Source: Lachnospiraceae bacterium
GTDB taxonomy: Bacteria > Bacillota > Clostridia > Lachnospirales > Lachnospiraceae
Reading direction: 5' to 3'
Assembly: GCA_022510605.1 (NCBI GenBank)
Contig: JAFLTB010000009.1
Span: 1-38,789 of the forward strand
DNA: 38,789 nucleotides
Within the stretch, counting starts at the first letter, position 1. Each line of letters begins with the position of its first letter. The notes beneath the pieces were generated by a model. The model saw only the letters and a list, made by a program, of their open reading frames with translations. It had not been told where the DNA came from and did not search any database. The translations under genes and the position numbers were made by a program. This document shows, in pieces, positions 8,951 through 17,019 of this stretch.

Positions 8951-9987
8951 GCCTGCCTCCTTGCAGCCTTGTTTTCATTCACCCGCAGGGTAATCTCCCC
9001 GGTATTCAGAATCTGTCTGGTGCCGTCGCCTTTTTCCACAATCAGTCCCCCCTTGTCGTCAATATCCACAGCCACACCGTACTCCCACTCTTCCGAGGAA
9101 TCAGGCCGCGCTTCCGGGGAAGTGAATCTCACTTCTTTTCCCAGTACATTAGACCACTGTCTGTAATCCGTCAGAAAAGTTTTATCCGGCAAATCGTCAT
9201 ACAGGGCAAAGAGTTCATTTAACACCGCTGCTGCCAGCTCATTCCGGGGCGGCGGACAGCCCCCATCCGATGGAGTCTCTGGGCACAGGGCGCCTACCAG
9301 CTCCCGCAGTGGTTCCGGGAAGCCCCCCGGCGGTTCACGGTAATTAATCCCAATGCCCACCACCACCGTATCAATCCGTCCGCTCTCTACGTCCGACACG
9401 GCTTCTGTCAGTATCCCGCATATCTTTTTTCCCCGGAGATATACGTCATTGACCCACTTAATCTCCGGCTCCTCTCCCAGCACACGGCGGATTCCCCGGC
9501 ATACCGCCACAGAGGCTGCGGTGGTTATCAATATCACATCCCGGGACTGCTCCGGCGCAGGGCGAAATAGCACACTCATGTAAATTCCTGTGCCTGGCGG
9601 GGAGACAAAACCACGGCCCCGCCGGCCCTTTCCTGCCGTCTGCTCCTCTGCCAGAACCGCCAGACCGTGAGGTGCTCCTTCCAGGGCCCGGCGCTTGATT
9701 TCCTGATTGGTAGAGTCCACACACTTGCAGACATGAATTTCATAATCCCGGTATTTTTCCCTGAGTCCTGGAGAAATTCCCTCTGCTGACAGCACATCAC
9801 TGTCCACGCTCAACTGGTATCCCCGGTTATTGGCAGCCTCCACCTTATAGCCCTCGTGTTCCAGGCTCTTTACCGCTTTCCATACCGCCGCTCTGGTGAC
9901 TCCCAGACGGTCGGCTATCTCCTGTCCGGAGAGACCCAGACCCCGGTTTGCCTCCAGCAATTTTAACATTTCTGACTTGACACTCAT
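8947..9987 (-). CDS. birA: Biotin-protein ligase / biotin operon repressor BirA
   Basis: 346 residues from the ATG at 9987, chosen because GGGAGG precedes it. The N-terminal winged helix (LSGQEIADRLGVTRAAVWKA) would bind DNA when the protein is loaded with biotinyl-AMP. The ligase domain has the adenylate loop GKGRRGRGF and the motif IKWVNDVYLRGKKICGIL. It attaches biotin to carboxylase carrier proteins and, as a two-domain (group II) enzyme, may also repress biotin genes. The last 4 bases overlap hflX. The gene is preceded at 10007-10023 by a short hairpin that spans the U32 stop. Confidence 0.94.
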   Translation of the reverse strand: MSVKSEMLKLLEANRGLGLSGQEIADRLGVTRAAVWKAVKSLEHEGYKVEAANNRGYQLSVDSDVLSAEGISPGLREKYRDYEIHVCKCVDSTNQEIKRRALEGAPHGLAVLAEEQTAGKGRRGRGFVSPPGTGIYMSVLFRPAPEQSRDVILITTAASVAVCRGIRRVLGEEPEIKWVNDVYLRGKKICGILTEAVSDVESGRIDTVVVGIGINYREPPGGFPEPLRELVGALCPETPSDGGCPPPRNELAAAVLNELFALYDDLPDKTFLTDYRQWSNVLGKEVRFTSPEARPDSSEEWEYGVAVDIDDKGGLIVEKGDGTRQILNTGEITLRVNENKAARRQA

Positions 9988-10006
9988 TCCTGCCTCCCAT
10001 TTCCGG

Positions 10007-10023
10007 GCTAGCACGATGGCTAG
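10007..10023. repeat. Short hairpin with CACGATGGC core at the U32 stop codon
   Basis: CTAGC (10008-10012) and GCTAG (10019-10023) enclose ACGATG. The 9-mer CACGATGGC (10012-10020) touches the TAG stop of the U32 gene on the minus strand. The same 9-mer lies next to TAG stops at 12040-12048 and 23807-23815. Confidence 0.4.
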
Positions 10024-11243
10024 GCATTTTTCCTCATAATATCGCCTGCCTCTGGCTGTCTCTCCAGACGCACCCGGATTTTTTCCCGGGAATGGGGACA
10101 GCTTTCCACCTCCTGGCCGTACTCATTATACATAGCCAGGACAACCGTCTCCACATTTTCCCCGGAAGGTTTCATTATTTCTATGGTATCCCCCACCGAA
10201 AATTTATTTCTCTGTTCAAAAGCCACCAGTCCCTCTGGCAGTACCTGTTCCACCATACCCAGATAAATATATTCATTTACATAGGTATTCGTATCATACA
10301 CCTGCATTTCACGGGTGACCGGCCCAAAGAAAAATCCTGTGGTGAACTGTCGATAGGTACACTTGGCAATTTCTTCCCGATACCAGGGAATCCGGCTCTT
10401 ATATTTCTCCGGGCTCTCAAAAAAATCATCCACCGCCTGTCGATAGGTCCGGGTAGTAACGGCCACATACAGCGCCGCCTTCATGCGTCCCTCAATCTTA
10501 AAGCTGTCAATTCCTGCTGCCACCAACTCCGGAATATGCTCAATCATGCACAAATCCTTGGAATTAAAAATATAGGTGCCCCGTTCATTCTCCTCCACCG
10601 GCAGATAGACTCCCGGCCTGGTCTCCTCCATCACATGATATTTCCAGCGGCAGGGATGGGTACAGGCTCCCAGATTGGCATCCCGCCCTGTAAAATAGTT
10701 GCTCAGCAGACAGCGGCCGGAGTAGGAAATGCACATGGCGCCATGAACAAAGGTTTCAATTTCCAAATCCTCTGGAATCTGCGCATCAATTTCCGTAATT
10801 TCCTCCAGGGACAATTCTCTGGCTGTCACTACACGGGAGGCTCCCTGCTCCTTCCAGAACTGGAATGTCAATGCATTGACATTGTTGGCCTGGGTGCTGA
10901 TGTGCACGTCTATTTCCGGGCAGATTTTTCTCGCCATCATAAGTACGCCGGGGTCTGAAATAATCAGTGCATCCGGTTTCATTTCCTTTAACTCCCAAAA
11001 ATATTCTTCAATGCCCTCCATATCCCGGTTGTGGGCGGTAATATTGGCGGTCACATATACCTTTTTCCCCATCTCATGGGCAAAATCAATGCCCTGCTTC
11101 ATTTCCTCCGGAGAAAAATTTTTCGCCTTGGCCCGCAGGCCATACATCTCTCCGCCGATATACACCGCATCCGCCCCATAGTGAAATGCGGTTTTTAACA
11201 CCTCCAGACTGCTGGCCGGCGCCAGAATCTCCGGTTTTTTCAT
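10020..11243 (-). CDS. U32-family protein, tRNA U34 hydroxylation protein TrhP-like
   Basis: 407 residues. It carries the U32 signature ETFVHGAMCISYSGRCLLS and two further cysteines (GACTHPCRW); four such cysteines bind an iron-sulfur cluster in this family. In Bacillus and E. coli, related proteins make 5-hydroxyuridine at tRNA position 34 from prephenate. Although historically annotated as peptidase or collagenase, the adjacent TrmR-like methyltransferase favours the tRNA role: hydroxylation, then O-methylation to 5-methoxyuridine. Only one U32 gene is present here, against two (yrrN, yrrO) in Bacillus. It starts at MKKPEILAPA with AAGGAAA upstream, about 37 bases after the methyltransferase gene. 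Confidence 0.85.
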   Translation of the reverse strand: MKKPEILAPASSLEVLKTAFHYGADAVYIGGEMYGLRAKAKNFSPEEMKQGIDFAHEMGKKVYVTANITAHNRDMEGIEEYFWELKEMKPDALIISDPGVLMMARKICPEIDVHISTQANNVNALTFQFWKEQGASRVVTARELSLEEITEIDAQIPEDLEIETFVHGAMCISYSGRCLLSNYFTGRDANLGACTHPCRWKYHVMEETRPGVYLPVEENERGTYIFNSKDLCMIEHIPELVAAGIDSFKIEGRMKAALYVAVTTRTYRQAVDDFFESPEKYKSRIPWYREEIAKCTYRQFTTGFFFGPVTREMQVYDTNTYVNEYIYLGMVEQVLPEGLVAFEQRNKFSVGDTIEIMKPSGENVETVVLAMYNEYGQEVESCPHSREKIRVRLERQPEAGDIMRKNA

Positions 11244-11280
11244 TTTCCTTCATCCTCTCTTTTGTCCCTGGCAATCTCTG

Positions 11281-11931
11281 TCAATTTCTTTTCTGACTGA
11301 TAGTCATGCCATCCCCCACAGGCAGACAAATGGTTTCCAGCTGTTCATGATGGGTGATGGCCTGCAGATACTCCCGCATCCGCCCATGTATCGTCCGGTC
11401 CCGCCTGGTTACCGCATACCGGGACTCCATTACATCTCCCTCATGCCAGATATTGTCCGACACCAGAAGTCCGCTCGGTGTCAGCAGGGCTGCCACATCC
11501 GGCAGAAAATTCAGATACTGGCCCTTGGCCGCATCCATAAAAATAAAATCAAAGGTTTCCCCTTTTTTCACCAGTTCATGGAGTTTCTCTGCCGCCTCTC
11601 CTTCTAACAGCCGTATCCGGCCTTCTTTATCATACTCTGCCAGATTTTTTCTGGCCTCCACCAGCCGCATTTCCACCTTCTCAATCGTAGTAATCCGGCT
11701 TTTCTCCGGCAGGCACTCCTTCATAAACAGAGCCGAGTAGCCAATGGCCGTCCCAATCTCCAGGAGCCGCTCCGGCTCTCTCGTCCGCAGGAGAAACCGC
11801 AGTACATCCTGGGTTCCCCGCCGGATAATGGGTACGTCTTCCGCCAGTGCCTGCTTTTCCAGCACCCGGATATAGGAAGGCGGCTCCTGACGGAACCTTT
11901 CCAAAAATACTTCCATCCGCTCCTGCTCCAT
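11281..11931 (-). CDS. trmR: SAM-dependent O-methyltransferase, TrmR-like (YrrM)
   Basis: 216 residues from the ATG at 11931, which has GGAGG 5 bases upstream; a further in-frame ATG at 11943 lacks a site. It is a class I methyltransferase with the SAM loop LEIGTAIGYSALFM and the metal-dependent family-3 pattern FIFMDAAKGQYLNF and VSDNIWHEG. TrmR methylates 5-hydroxyuridine-34 to 5-methoxyuridine in tRNA, which broadens wobble decoding. The order MltG-like, TrmR, U32 matches Bacillus yrrL-yrrM-yrrN. Without that context it could be called a generic catechol-type O-methyltransferase. Confidence 0.85.
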   Translation of the reverse strand: MEQERMEVFLERFRQEPPSYIRVLEKQALAEDVPIIRRGTQDVLRFLLRTREPERLLEIGTAIGYSALFMKECLPEKSRITTIEKVEMRLVEARKNLAEYDKEGRIRLLEGEAAEKLHELVKKGETFDFIFMDAAKGQYLNFLPDVAALLTPSGLLVSDNIWHEGDVMESRYAVTRRDRTIHGRMREYLQAITHHEQLETICLPVGDGMTISQKRN

Positions 11932-11983
11932 AATTTCCTCCATTCCGAAGTGTCCACACGGGAATCATGTGTCTCTTACATTC

Positions 11984-12065
11984 AAACATCTGTCCGAACA
12001 CGATGATGCCGCCGTGCTACGTCAAAACATCTGCCCTGGCACGATGGCGCTAAGCCGGGCAGATG
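11984..12065. repeat. Tandem 41-bp repeat plus terminator-like hairpin
   Basis: AAACATCTG(T/C)CC followed after 3 bases by CACGATG occurs at 11984-12005 and again at 12025-12046, an exact 41-base period. The second copy forms a 9-bp stem, CATCTGCCC (12028-12036) with GGGCAGATG (12057-12065), that spans the stop codon of the MltG-like gene and is followed by TTTT on the minus strand. It fills the gap between that gene and trmR and may attenuate readthrough. Confidence 0.5.
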
Positions 12066-12409
12066 ATATTCAATATCTCCTCATACGTCATGCTGGTATT
12101 GAGAGTATACGTCCCCGGCTTCATCGGGGACTGGCGGCCCTCCTGGAGCCGCATTCTCAGATAAAAGGAATACTGGCTTTTTATCAGATTTTGATTGGCC
12201 AGATTCTCTGCCACAGTAAATGCATCCTCATCCTCTGTAATGGTAAAGGACTTATCTTCTCCCGGCGGCAGTACCGCTGCGGTCTCCCCCAGCACATCAT
12301 AGGCAAAGGAATACCCGGCATGGCAAAGCTGCAGGCCGCCGAACACCACCAGACCATAAAAAATAATATTCAATAATACAATCAGTATGGTTCGCACAGC
12401 CTTCAGCAT
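12050..12409 (-). CDS. Short MltG-like membrane protein lacking the catalytic domain
   Basis: 119 residues. One N-terminal transmembrane helix (about 7-28) is followed by an extracytoplasmic region resembling the substrate-proximal part of YceG/MltG (FTVAENLANQNLIKSQYSFYLRMRLQ ... GTYTLNTSMTYEEIL). MltG proteins are endolytic transglycosylases that set glycan strand length. This protein stops before the catalytic YceG domain, so activity is unlikely; a regulatory or structural role is inferred. It occupies the place of yrrL (mltG) next to yrrM in Bacillus. The short form may be normal in this lineage. The start lies 6 bases after the RNase J stop, with GGAGG in the end of that gene. Confidence 0.7.
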   Translation of the reverse strand: MLKAVRTILIVLLNIIFYGLVVFGGLQLCHAGYSFAYDVLGETAAVLPPGEDKSFTITEDEDAFTVAENLANQNLIKSQYSFYLRMRLQEGRQSPMKPGTYTLNTSMTYEEILNIICPA

Positions 12410-12415
12410 GGACTT

Positions 12416-14089
12416 TTATACCTCCATAATGATAGGAAGAATCATCGGATTTCTCTTGGTTTTCTTCCACAGAAAATCGTTGAGAGAATCCTTAATTTCC
12501 GTTTTCATCCGTCCCCAGTCCGTGATTCCCCGGTCATAGAGACGGTCCAGCGTAATATTGACTACCTCCCGGCATTCGTCCATGAGATTTTCGGATTCCC
12601 TCACATAGACAAAACCACGGGAAACAATATCCGGCCCGGACAAAATCAGATTCGAACCTCTCTCTAAAGCCAGAACAACTACTAACAGGCCGTTTTCGGA
12701 CAGATGCTGGCGGTCACGGAGCACAATGTTGCCCACATCACCAATGCCCAGACCATCTACCATAATCCCCTGGGCCTGTACCGTACCTACTACTTTCGCA
12801 CTGTCCTCTTTCATTTCCAGCACCTCACCGGAACGAAGAATCATTACATTCTCCTTTGGCACGCCCATCTTTTGGGCCACCTCACTCTGCCCCAGCAGGT
12901 GGCGGTATTCACCGTGTACCGGGATGGCAAATTTCGGCCTCACCAGGGAGTAAATCAGCTTCACTTCCTCCTCACAGGCATGTCCCGATACATGAGTATC
13001 CTGAATGATAACCTTGGCCCCCTTCTGGGAAAGCTCATTCATTACCTTGGAAACCGATTTCTCGTTGCCCGGAATCGGACGGGAACTGAAAATCACCACA
13101 TCCCCTGGCATAATCGTAATCTTCCGGTGGATGGAAGCCGCTATCCGGGACAGCGCCGCCATGGACTCACCCTGGCTTCCTGTGGTAATCAGCACCAGCT
13201 GGTCATCCGTGTAATTTTTCATTTCCTCCAGCGTAATAATCATATTATCCGGCACCTGGATATATCCCAGTTCCACCGCCGTATTCACAATGTTTACCAT
13301 ACTGCGGCCTTCAATTACCACCTTCCGGTTCTGCTTCTTCGCCGAGTTAATAATCTGCTGCACCCGGTCTACGTTGGAGGCAAAGGTGGCCACAATAATA
13401 CGGCTCTTTGAATTTTCCTCAAATATATTGTCAAAGGTTTTTCCCACGGTACGCTCTGACATGGTAAAGCCCGGATTCAGTACATTGGTACTGTCGCACA
13501 TCAGCGCCAGCACTCCTTTCTTACCCAGTTCTCCAAACCGTGTCAGGTCAATGGTATCGCCATATACCGGGGTATAGTCCACCTTAAAGTCTCCGGTATG
13601 CACAATGACTCCCGCCGGCGTGTAAATGGCTAACGCCGCCGAATCCGCTATGCTGTGGTTTGTCCGGATAAACTCAATGCGGAAATCCCCCAGATTGATA
13701 TACTGTCCGTAGGTTACCACCTTGCGTTTCACACTGTTTATTAAATTGTGCTCCTTTAACTTGTTTTCAATAATCGCCATGGTAAGTCTGGTAGCATAGA
13801 TTGGGACGTTAATCTGCTGCAGCACATAGGGCAGGGAGCCAATATGGTCCTCATGGCCGTGGGTTATTACAAAGCCCTTCACCTTTTCCCTGTTATCCTG
13901 TAAATATGTGATGTCCGGGATTACCAGGTCCACTCCCAGCATGTCATCCTCCGGAAAGGCCAGCCCACAATCCACCACAATAATACTTGACTCGGTTTCA
14001 AAGATCGTAATGTTCATTCCGATCTGCTCTAATCCTCCCAGGGGAACAATTCTTACGTACTCATTCCCCGTCTTTTCTTTTTTCTTCAA
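12416..14089 (-). CDS. rnj: Ribonuclease J
   Basis: 557 residues, the normal length. It belongs to the beta-CASP metallo-beta-lactamase family, acting as 5'-3' exonuclease and endonuclease in mRNA decay and rRNA maturation. The zinc-binding motif HGHEDHIGSLPYVL lies near residue 77, HTGDFKVDYTP and the beta-CASP block (TTGSQGE, HVSGHA, PVHGEYRHL) follow. The start appears to be TTG at 14089, preceded by AGAGG at a 7-base spacing; no better ATG is nearby. It sits between the DUF1292 and MltG-like genes, in an operon-like run on the minus strand. Whether it is RNase J1 or J2 is not decidable. Confidence 0.95.
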   Translation of the reverse strand: MKKKEKTGNEYVRIVPLGGLEQIGMNITIFETESSIIVVDCGLAFPEDDMLGVDLVIPDITYLQDNREKVKGFVITHGHEDHIGSLPYVLQQINVPIYATRLTMAIIENKLKEHNLINSVKRKVVTYGQYINLGDFRIEFIRTNHSIADSAALAIYTPAGVIVHTGDFKVDYTPVYGDTIDLTRFGELGKKGVLALMCDSTNVLNPGFTMSERTVGKTFDNIFEENSKSRIIVATFASNVDRVQQIINSAKKQNRKVVIEGRSMVNIVNTAVELGYIQVPDNMIITLEEMKNYTDDQLVLITTGSQGESMAALSRIAASIHRKITIMPGDVVIFSSRPIPGNEKSVSKVMNELSQKGAKVIIQDTHVSGHACEEEVKLIYSLVRPKFAIPVHGEYRHLLGQSEVAQKMGVPKENVMILRSGEVLEMKEDSAKVVGTVQAQGIMVDGLGIGDVGNIVLRDRQHLSENGLLVVVLALERGSNLILSGPDIVSRGFVYVRESENLMDECREVVNITLDRLYDRGITDWGRMKTEIKDSLNDFLWKKTKRNPMILPIIMEV

Positions 14090-14101
14090 AATTACACCTC
14101 T

Positions 14102-14368
14102 CTATTCTAGTCTTATTTCTACCTCGTCATCCAGCAGTTCCTCAAAATAACTGGATAAAATCCTCAGTTCTCTTTCCTCCGTCACGACCTCATAGGCCAC
14201 CGTCTCTGCATCCTCCACTTCTTTCAGAATCAGAGCCTGGGCATCCTCCTCCAGACCATCTGTCACCAAAAGGTAGGAGCCTCCTGTAATTTCGGCTTTT
14301 TCCAGCACAAAAAAAACCTCCTCACTGCCATCGTCAGCAGTAAGTGTGATTTTACCACTTTCCGTCAT
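14102..14368 (-). CDS. DUF1292 family protein (YrzB-like)
   Basis: 88 residues, strongly acidic, with the DUF1292 pattern ITLTADDGSEEVFFVLEKAEI ... YLLVTDG. No catalytic motif, signal or membrane segment is visible. In Bacillus the homologue yrzB sits between yrrK and yrrL, matching the order here. Function is unknown. GGAGG lies 5-6 bases before the ATG. Confidence 0.85.
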   Translation of the reverse strand: MTESGKITLTADDGSEEVFFVLEKAEITGGSYLLVTDGLEEDAQALILKEVEDAETVAYEVVTEERELRILSSYFEELLDDEVEIRLE

Positions 14369-14407
14369 TCTTTCCTCCGTTCCAAAGTGATTTTTCCTGC
14401 TCTTTCT

Positions 14408-14839
14408 TCATTTCCTTTCGTCACGAATGGAATCCAGATAGCCCTGCAAAATAAGAGAGGCGGCAATTTTATCCACGTATGCCTTACGGTTCTCCCGGCG
14501 CACTCCAGCCTCCTTCAACACGTCCATAGCGGAAACGGTACTGAGCCGCTCGTCCCACAGCACGACCTCCAGTCCCGTCCTGGCTATCAGTTTTTCCATA
14601 AATTCTTTCGTGCGCTGTACCCGCTCTCCCTCCGAATTGTTCATATTCTTTGGACAGCCCAGTACAATACGCCCCACTTCGTTCTCCGCCGCAAGTTCTT
14701 CAATGCGGGCAAGAGTCTGTCGTAACTTGTTTTCACTTTTCCTTTTTATAACTTCAACGGGCTGTGCCGTCAGCAGCATGGAATCACTGATTGCCACGCC
14801 AACGGTAACAGAACCGTAGTCAAGTCCCATGATTTTCAA
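14408..14839 (-). CDS. ruvX: RuvX/YqgF family RNase H-fold nuclease
   Basis: 143 residues. The RNase H-like fold shows [15 protein letters not shown] with the first catalytic Asp, [23 protein letters not shown], and a final conserved Asp in [12 protein letters not shown]. Proteins of this family act on RNA (pre-16S rRNA 5' end) or as Holliday junction resolvase; the precise role in Clostridia is unsettled. Translation probably begins at TTG (14839), one base beyond the ireB stop codon; an ATG three codons later is the alternative. Forms an operon with ireB and the DUF1292 gene. Confidence 0.9.
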   Translation of the reverse strand: MKIMGLDYGSVTVGVAISDSMLLTAQPVEVIKRKSENKLRQTLARIEELAAENEVGRIVLGCPKNMNNSEGERVQRTKEFMEKLIARTGLEVVLWDERLSTVSAMDVLKEAGVRRENRKAYVDKIAASLILQGYLDSIRDERK

Positions 14840-14840
14840 A

Positions 14841-15113
14841 TCATTGTCCCTGCTCTTTCAGGTTGTTTTCAATATAATCTTCCAGAAATACCTCAATAAT
14901 CTCATCCCGCTCCGCACGCATGATAAGACTGCGGGCTCCTTTATGGCTGGTAATATAGGTAGGGTCGCCAGACATGAGATAGCCGACAATCTGATTGACC
15001 GGATTATACCCCTTCTCCGTCAAAGCGGTGTATACGGAGGCAATCACATCCCGGACGTCATAGTCTCTATCCACATCCACCTTGAAATACTGTGTGTTGT
15101 TAAATTCCTGCAT
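14841..15113 (-). CDS. ireB: IreB family regulatory phosphoprotein
   Basis: 90 residues, typical length. IreB (former DUF965, Bacillus YrzL) is a small dimeric protein phosphorylated by the PASTA kinase IreK/PrkC; in Enterococcus it modulates cephalosporin resistance. Conserved features seen: an N-terminal Thr-containing segment (FNNTQYF), [22 protein letters not shown], and NLKEQ near the end. It is the first gene of the IreB-RuvX-DUF1292 set, the standard order in Firmicutes. AAGGGA precedes the ATG. Confidence 0.9.
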   Translation of the reverse strand: MQEFNNTQYFKVDVDRDYDVRDVIASVYTALTEKGYNPVNQIVGYLMSGDPTYITSHKGARSLIMRAERDEIIEVFLEDYIENNLKEQGQ

Positions 15114-15185
15114 ATTGTCACGTCCCTTCCCGATAACTCATACCCGAATTATCTTAATTGTAATATATCCACCAAAAATTAGCAA

Positions 15186-16502
15186 CTATTTTTTCATGAC
15201 TTTCTCCACCGTAACCTGGTGGATTTCATTTTCCCGCCAGTTTTTTTCTCTGGCTTCCTCAAGGGGCACACCAATTTTTACATACCGCTCATTGTGTCCA
15301 ATGAGATACCGCTCTCCTCCTTCTTCTGCCTCCTCTTCAAAAAGCACCTCTTCCTGTCTGCCAAGAAAGGCCTGTCCGTACTCTAGGCGGTACTTTTCCG
15401 TATCAGAAAGAAGTATTTCACTGCGGGATTTTTTTACCTCGCCAGCAACCTGGCCCTCCATGTCCGCCGCCTTCGTACCCGCCCGGGGCGAATAGGGAAA
15501 TACATGGATGTCCGCCAGACGAAGCCTGACCAGATATTCTCTGGTCTGCAAAAATTCTTCTTCCGTCTCCCCCGGAAATCCCACGATGATATCCGTCGTA
15601 ACCGCCGGATTGTCAAAATACTGCCGCAGAAGTTCCACCCGGCTGTGGTATTCCTCTGTGGTGTAATGGCGGTTCATCCGCTTCAAAACCGAATCGCATC
15701 CACTTTGTAAGGACAAATGAAAATGTGGGCAGACCTTTGGTATATGTACCATTTTTTCCAGAAATTCCTCTGTGATAATCCGGGGCTCCAAAGAGCCCAG
15801 CCGGATTCTCTCTATGCCTTCCACTTCTGCCGCCTTTTCCAGCACTTCCAGAAGGGGCCTGCCCCCCAAGCGGACAAAATTCTTTTCCCCGGAAAAATCC
15901 ACTCCGTAGGAGGAAAGATGAATGCCTGTAAGCACCACCTCATGAACTCCCTTCCCTGCCAGATGCTCCACCTGGGCCATTACCTCTTCCTCCGGCATAC
16001 TGGACAGGACGCCCCGGCCCCGCACATAGGGTATCATGCAGTAGGTGCAAAACTGGTTGCAGCCATCCTGAATCTTAATGTAGGCTCTGGTTCTGTCCGT
16101 CTCCGGAGCAGAGACCTGTTCCGGTTCTTTTTCCCCTGCTCCTCTTTTTTCCGCCGGGTGCAGGTGAAAGGTCTCTATGATTTTTTCTGCAGCCTCTGCC
16201 TTTTCCCTATTGGAAAAGACCGCATCGATGGCCGAATCCTCTAACAACTGTTTGCCGCCGCTTTCGGCATAGCAGCCCACTGCTACCACCAGACTGTCCG
16301 GATTTTTCTTCTTGGCCCGGTGAAGCATCTGCCTGGACTTCCGGTCGGCAATATTGGTCACGGTACAGGTATTGACAATATAGACCTCTGCCTCTTTGTC
16401 AAACTCCACAATATCAAAGCCCCTCGCCCGAAACTGCTCTTTCATTTTTTCTGTCTCGTAAAAATTCACTTTACATCCCAGCGTAAGAAATGCTGCTCTC
16501 AT
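15186..16502 (-). CDS. mtaB: tRNA t6A37 methylthiotransferase MtaB
   Basis: 438 residues from the ATG at 16502 (MRAAFLTLGCKVN), which has GGGAGG upstream; a longer reading to 16574 has no site. It is a radical-SAM enzyme that converts t6A37 to ms2t6A37 in tRNAs decoding ANN codons. The N-terminal domain has three cluster cysteines (LGCKVN, NTCTVTN, VGCYAE); the radical-SAM motif is GCNQFCTYCMIPYVRGRG; a C-terminal TRAM domain reads EEVLFEE...GHNERYVKI. The opening LGCKVN and VNTCTVT point to MtaB (YqeV) rather than MiaB. Confidence 0.92.
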   Translation of the reverse strand: MRAAFLTLGCKVNFYETEKMKEQFRARGFDIVEFDKEAEVYIVNTCTVTNIADRKSRQMLHRAKKKNPDSLVVAVGCYAESGGKQLLEDSAIDAVFSNREKAEAAEKIIETFHLHPAEKRGAGEKEPEQVSAPETDRTRAYIKIQDGCNQFCTYCMIPYVRGRGVLSSMPEEEVMAQVEHLAGKGVHEVVLTGIHLSSYGVDFSGEKNFVRLGGRPLLEVLEKAAEVEGIERIRLGSLEPRIITEEFLEKMVHIPKVCPHFHLSLQSGCDSVLKRMNRHYTTEEYHSRVELLRQYFDNPAVTTDIIVGFPGETEEEFLQTREYLVRLRLADIHVFPYSPRAGTKAADMEGQVAGEVKKSRSEILLSDTEKYRLEYGQAFLGRQEEVLFEEEAEEGGERYLIGHNERYVKIGVPLEEAREKNWRENEIHQVTVEKVMKK

Positions 16503-16615
16503 TCCAGCCTCCCATTGTATATTTCTCTGCCATATATCCATGATTTTCCAGAATCTGGTTGGCACATTGCACAAAAATCTGTATTTTTTTCTTCACTCCT
16601 CGTCAATTTTTGATA

Positions 16616-16647
16616 TTGACATAATTCCCACTTCATACTAGTATAAT
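16616..16647 (+). promoter_or_regulatory. Promoter of the HPr-like gene
   Basis: A perfect TTGACA (16616-16621), 17 bases, then TAGTAT (16639-16644), overlapping TATAAT (16642-16647). A 7-bp inverted repeat TGAAGAT/ATCTTCA (16651-16672) lies at the start of the leader. Confidence 0.6.
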
Positions 16648-16699
16648 ACATGAAGATAAGGAAACATCTTCAAAAAACAAGAAAAGGAGGGACTTTATT

Positions 16700-16933
16700 A
16701 TGAAAACGGTTCAAATTTCCCTGAATTCCATCGATAAGGTAAAGGCATTCGTAAACGAAGTGACAAAGTACGATGCGGAGTTTGATTTAGTATCCGGCCG
16801 TTATGTCATTGATGCCAAATCTATTATGGGGATTTTCAGCCTGGATTTGTCTAAGCCAATTGACTTAAACATCCATAGCGAAAGCAATGTCGATGATATT
16901 CTTTCCAAGCTGGACGCTTTCATCGTGAAATAA
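16700..16933 (+). CDS. Crh-like HPr paralogue without the PTS histidine
   Basis: 77 residues, HPr fold. Aligned by eye with Bacillus HPr, the phosphocarrier segment GIHARPA is replaced by SIDKVKA, so Asp12 stands where His15 should be, and it cannot relay phosphate in the sugar PTS. The regulatory site is retained: KSIMG with Ser41 at the position of Ser46, the target of HPr kinase. This pattern resembles Crh, a catabolite-repression cofactor of CcpA. The gene is the only plus-strand one in this stretch, with its own promoter, an AGGAGGG site and a terminator. A role in catabolite control is inferred. Confidence 0.8.
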   Translation: MKTVQISLNSIDKVKAFVNEVTKYDAEFDLVSGRYVIDAKSIMGIFSLDLSKPIDLNIHSESNVDDILSKLDAFIVK

Positions 16934-16957
16934 ATTTCACTGCGAAATTTATTTCAC
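16925..16957. terminator. Symmetric hairpin between converging HPr-like and thiI genes
   Basis: A perfect 14-bp stem, GTGAAATAAATTTC (16925-16938) with GAAATTTATTTCAC (16944-16957), and loop ACTGC. It includes the TAA stop of the HPr-like gene and lies between converging genes, so it may serve both strands. The U-tract is poor. Confidence 0.5.
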
Positions 16958-17019
16958 AGAATATTGGGGTTGTTGCTTGAATGGGGCTACGCTGGTTCGC
17001 CGGCTAGCTTCTTTTTTCG

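Noticed and set aside
10092-10958. 288-codon plus-strand frame antisense to the U32 gene
   Set aside because: His/Pro/Ile-rich translation without domain pattern; the minus-strand U32 motifs are intact.
12704-13411. 235-codon plus-strand frame inside RNase J
   Set aside because: A shadow frame; RNase J motifs are complete on the other strand.
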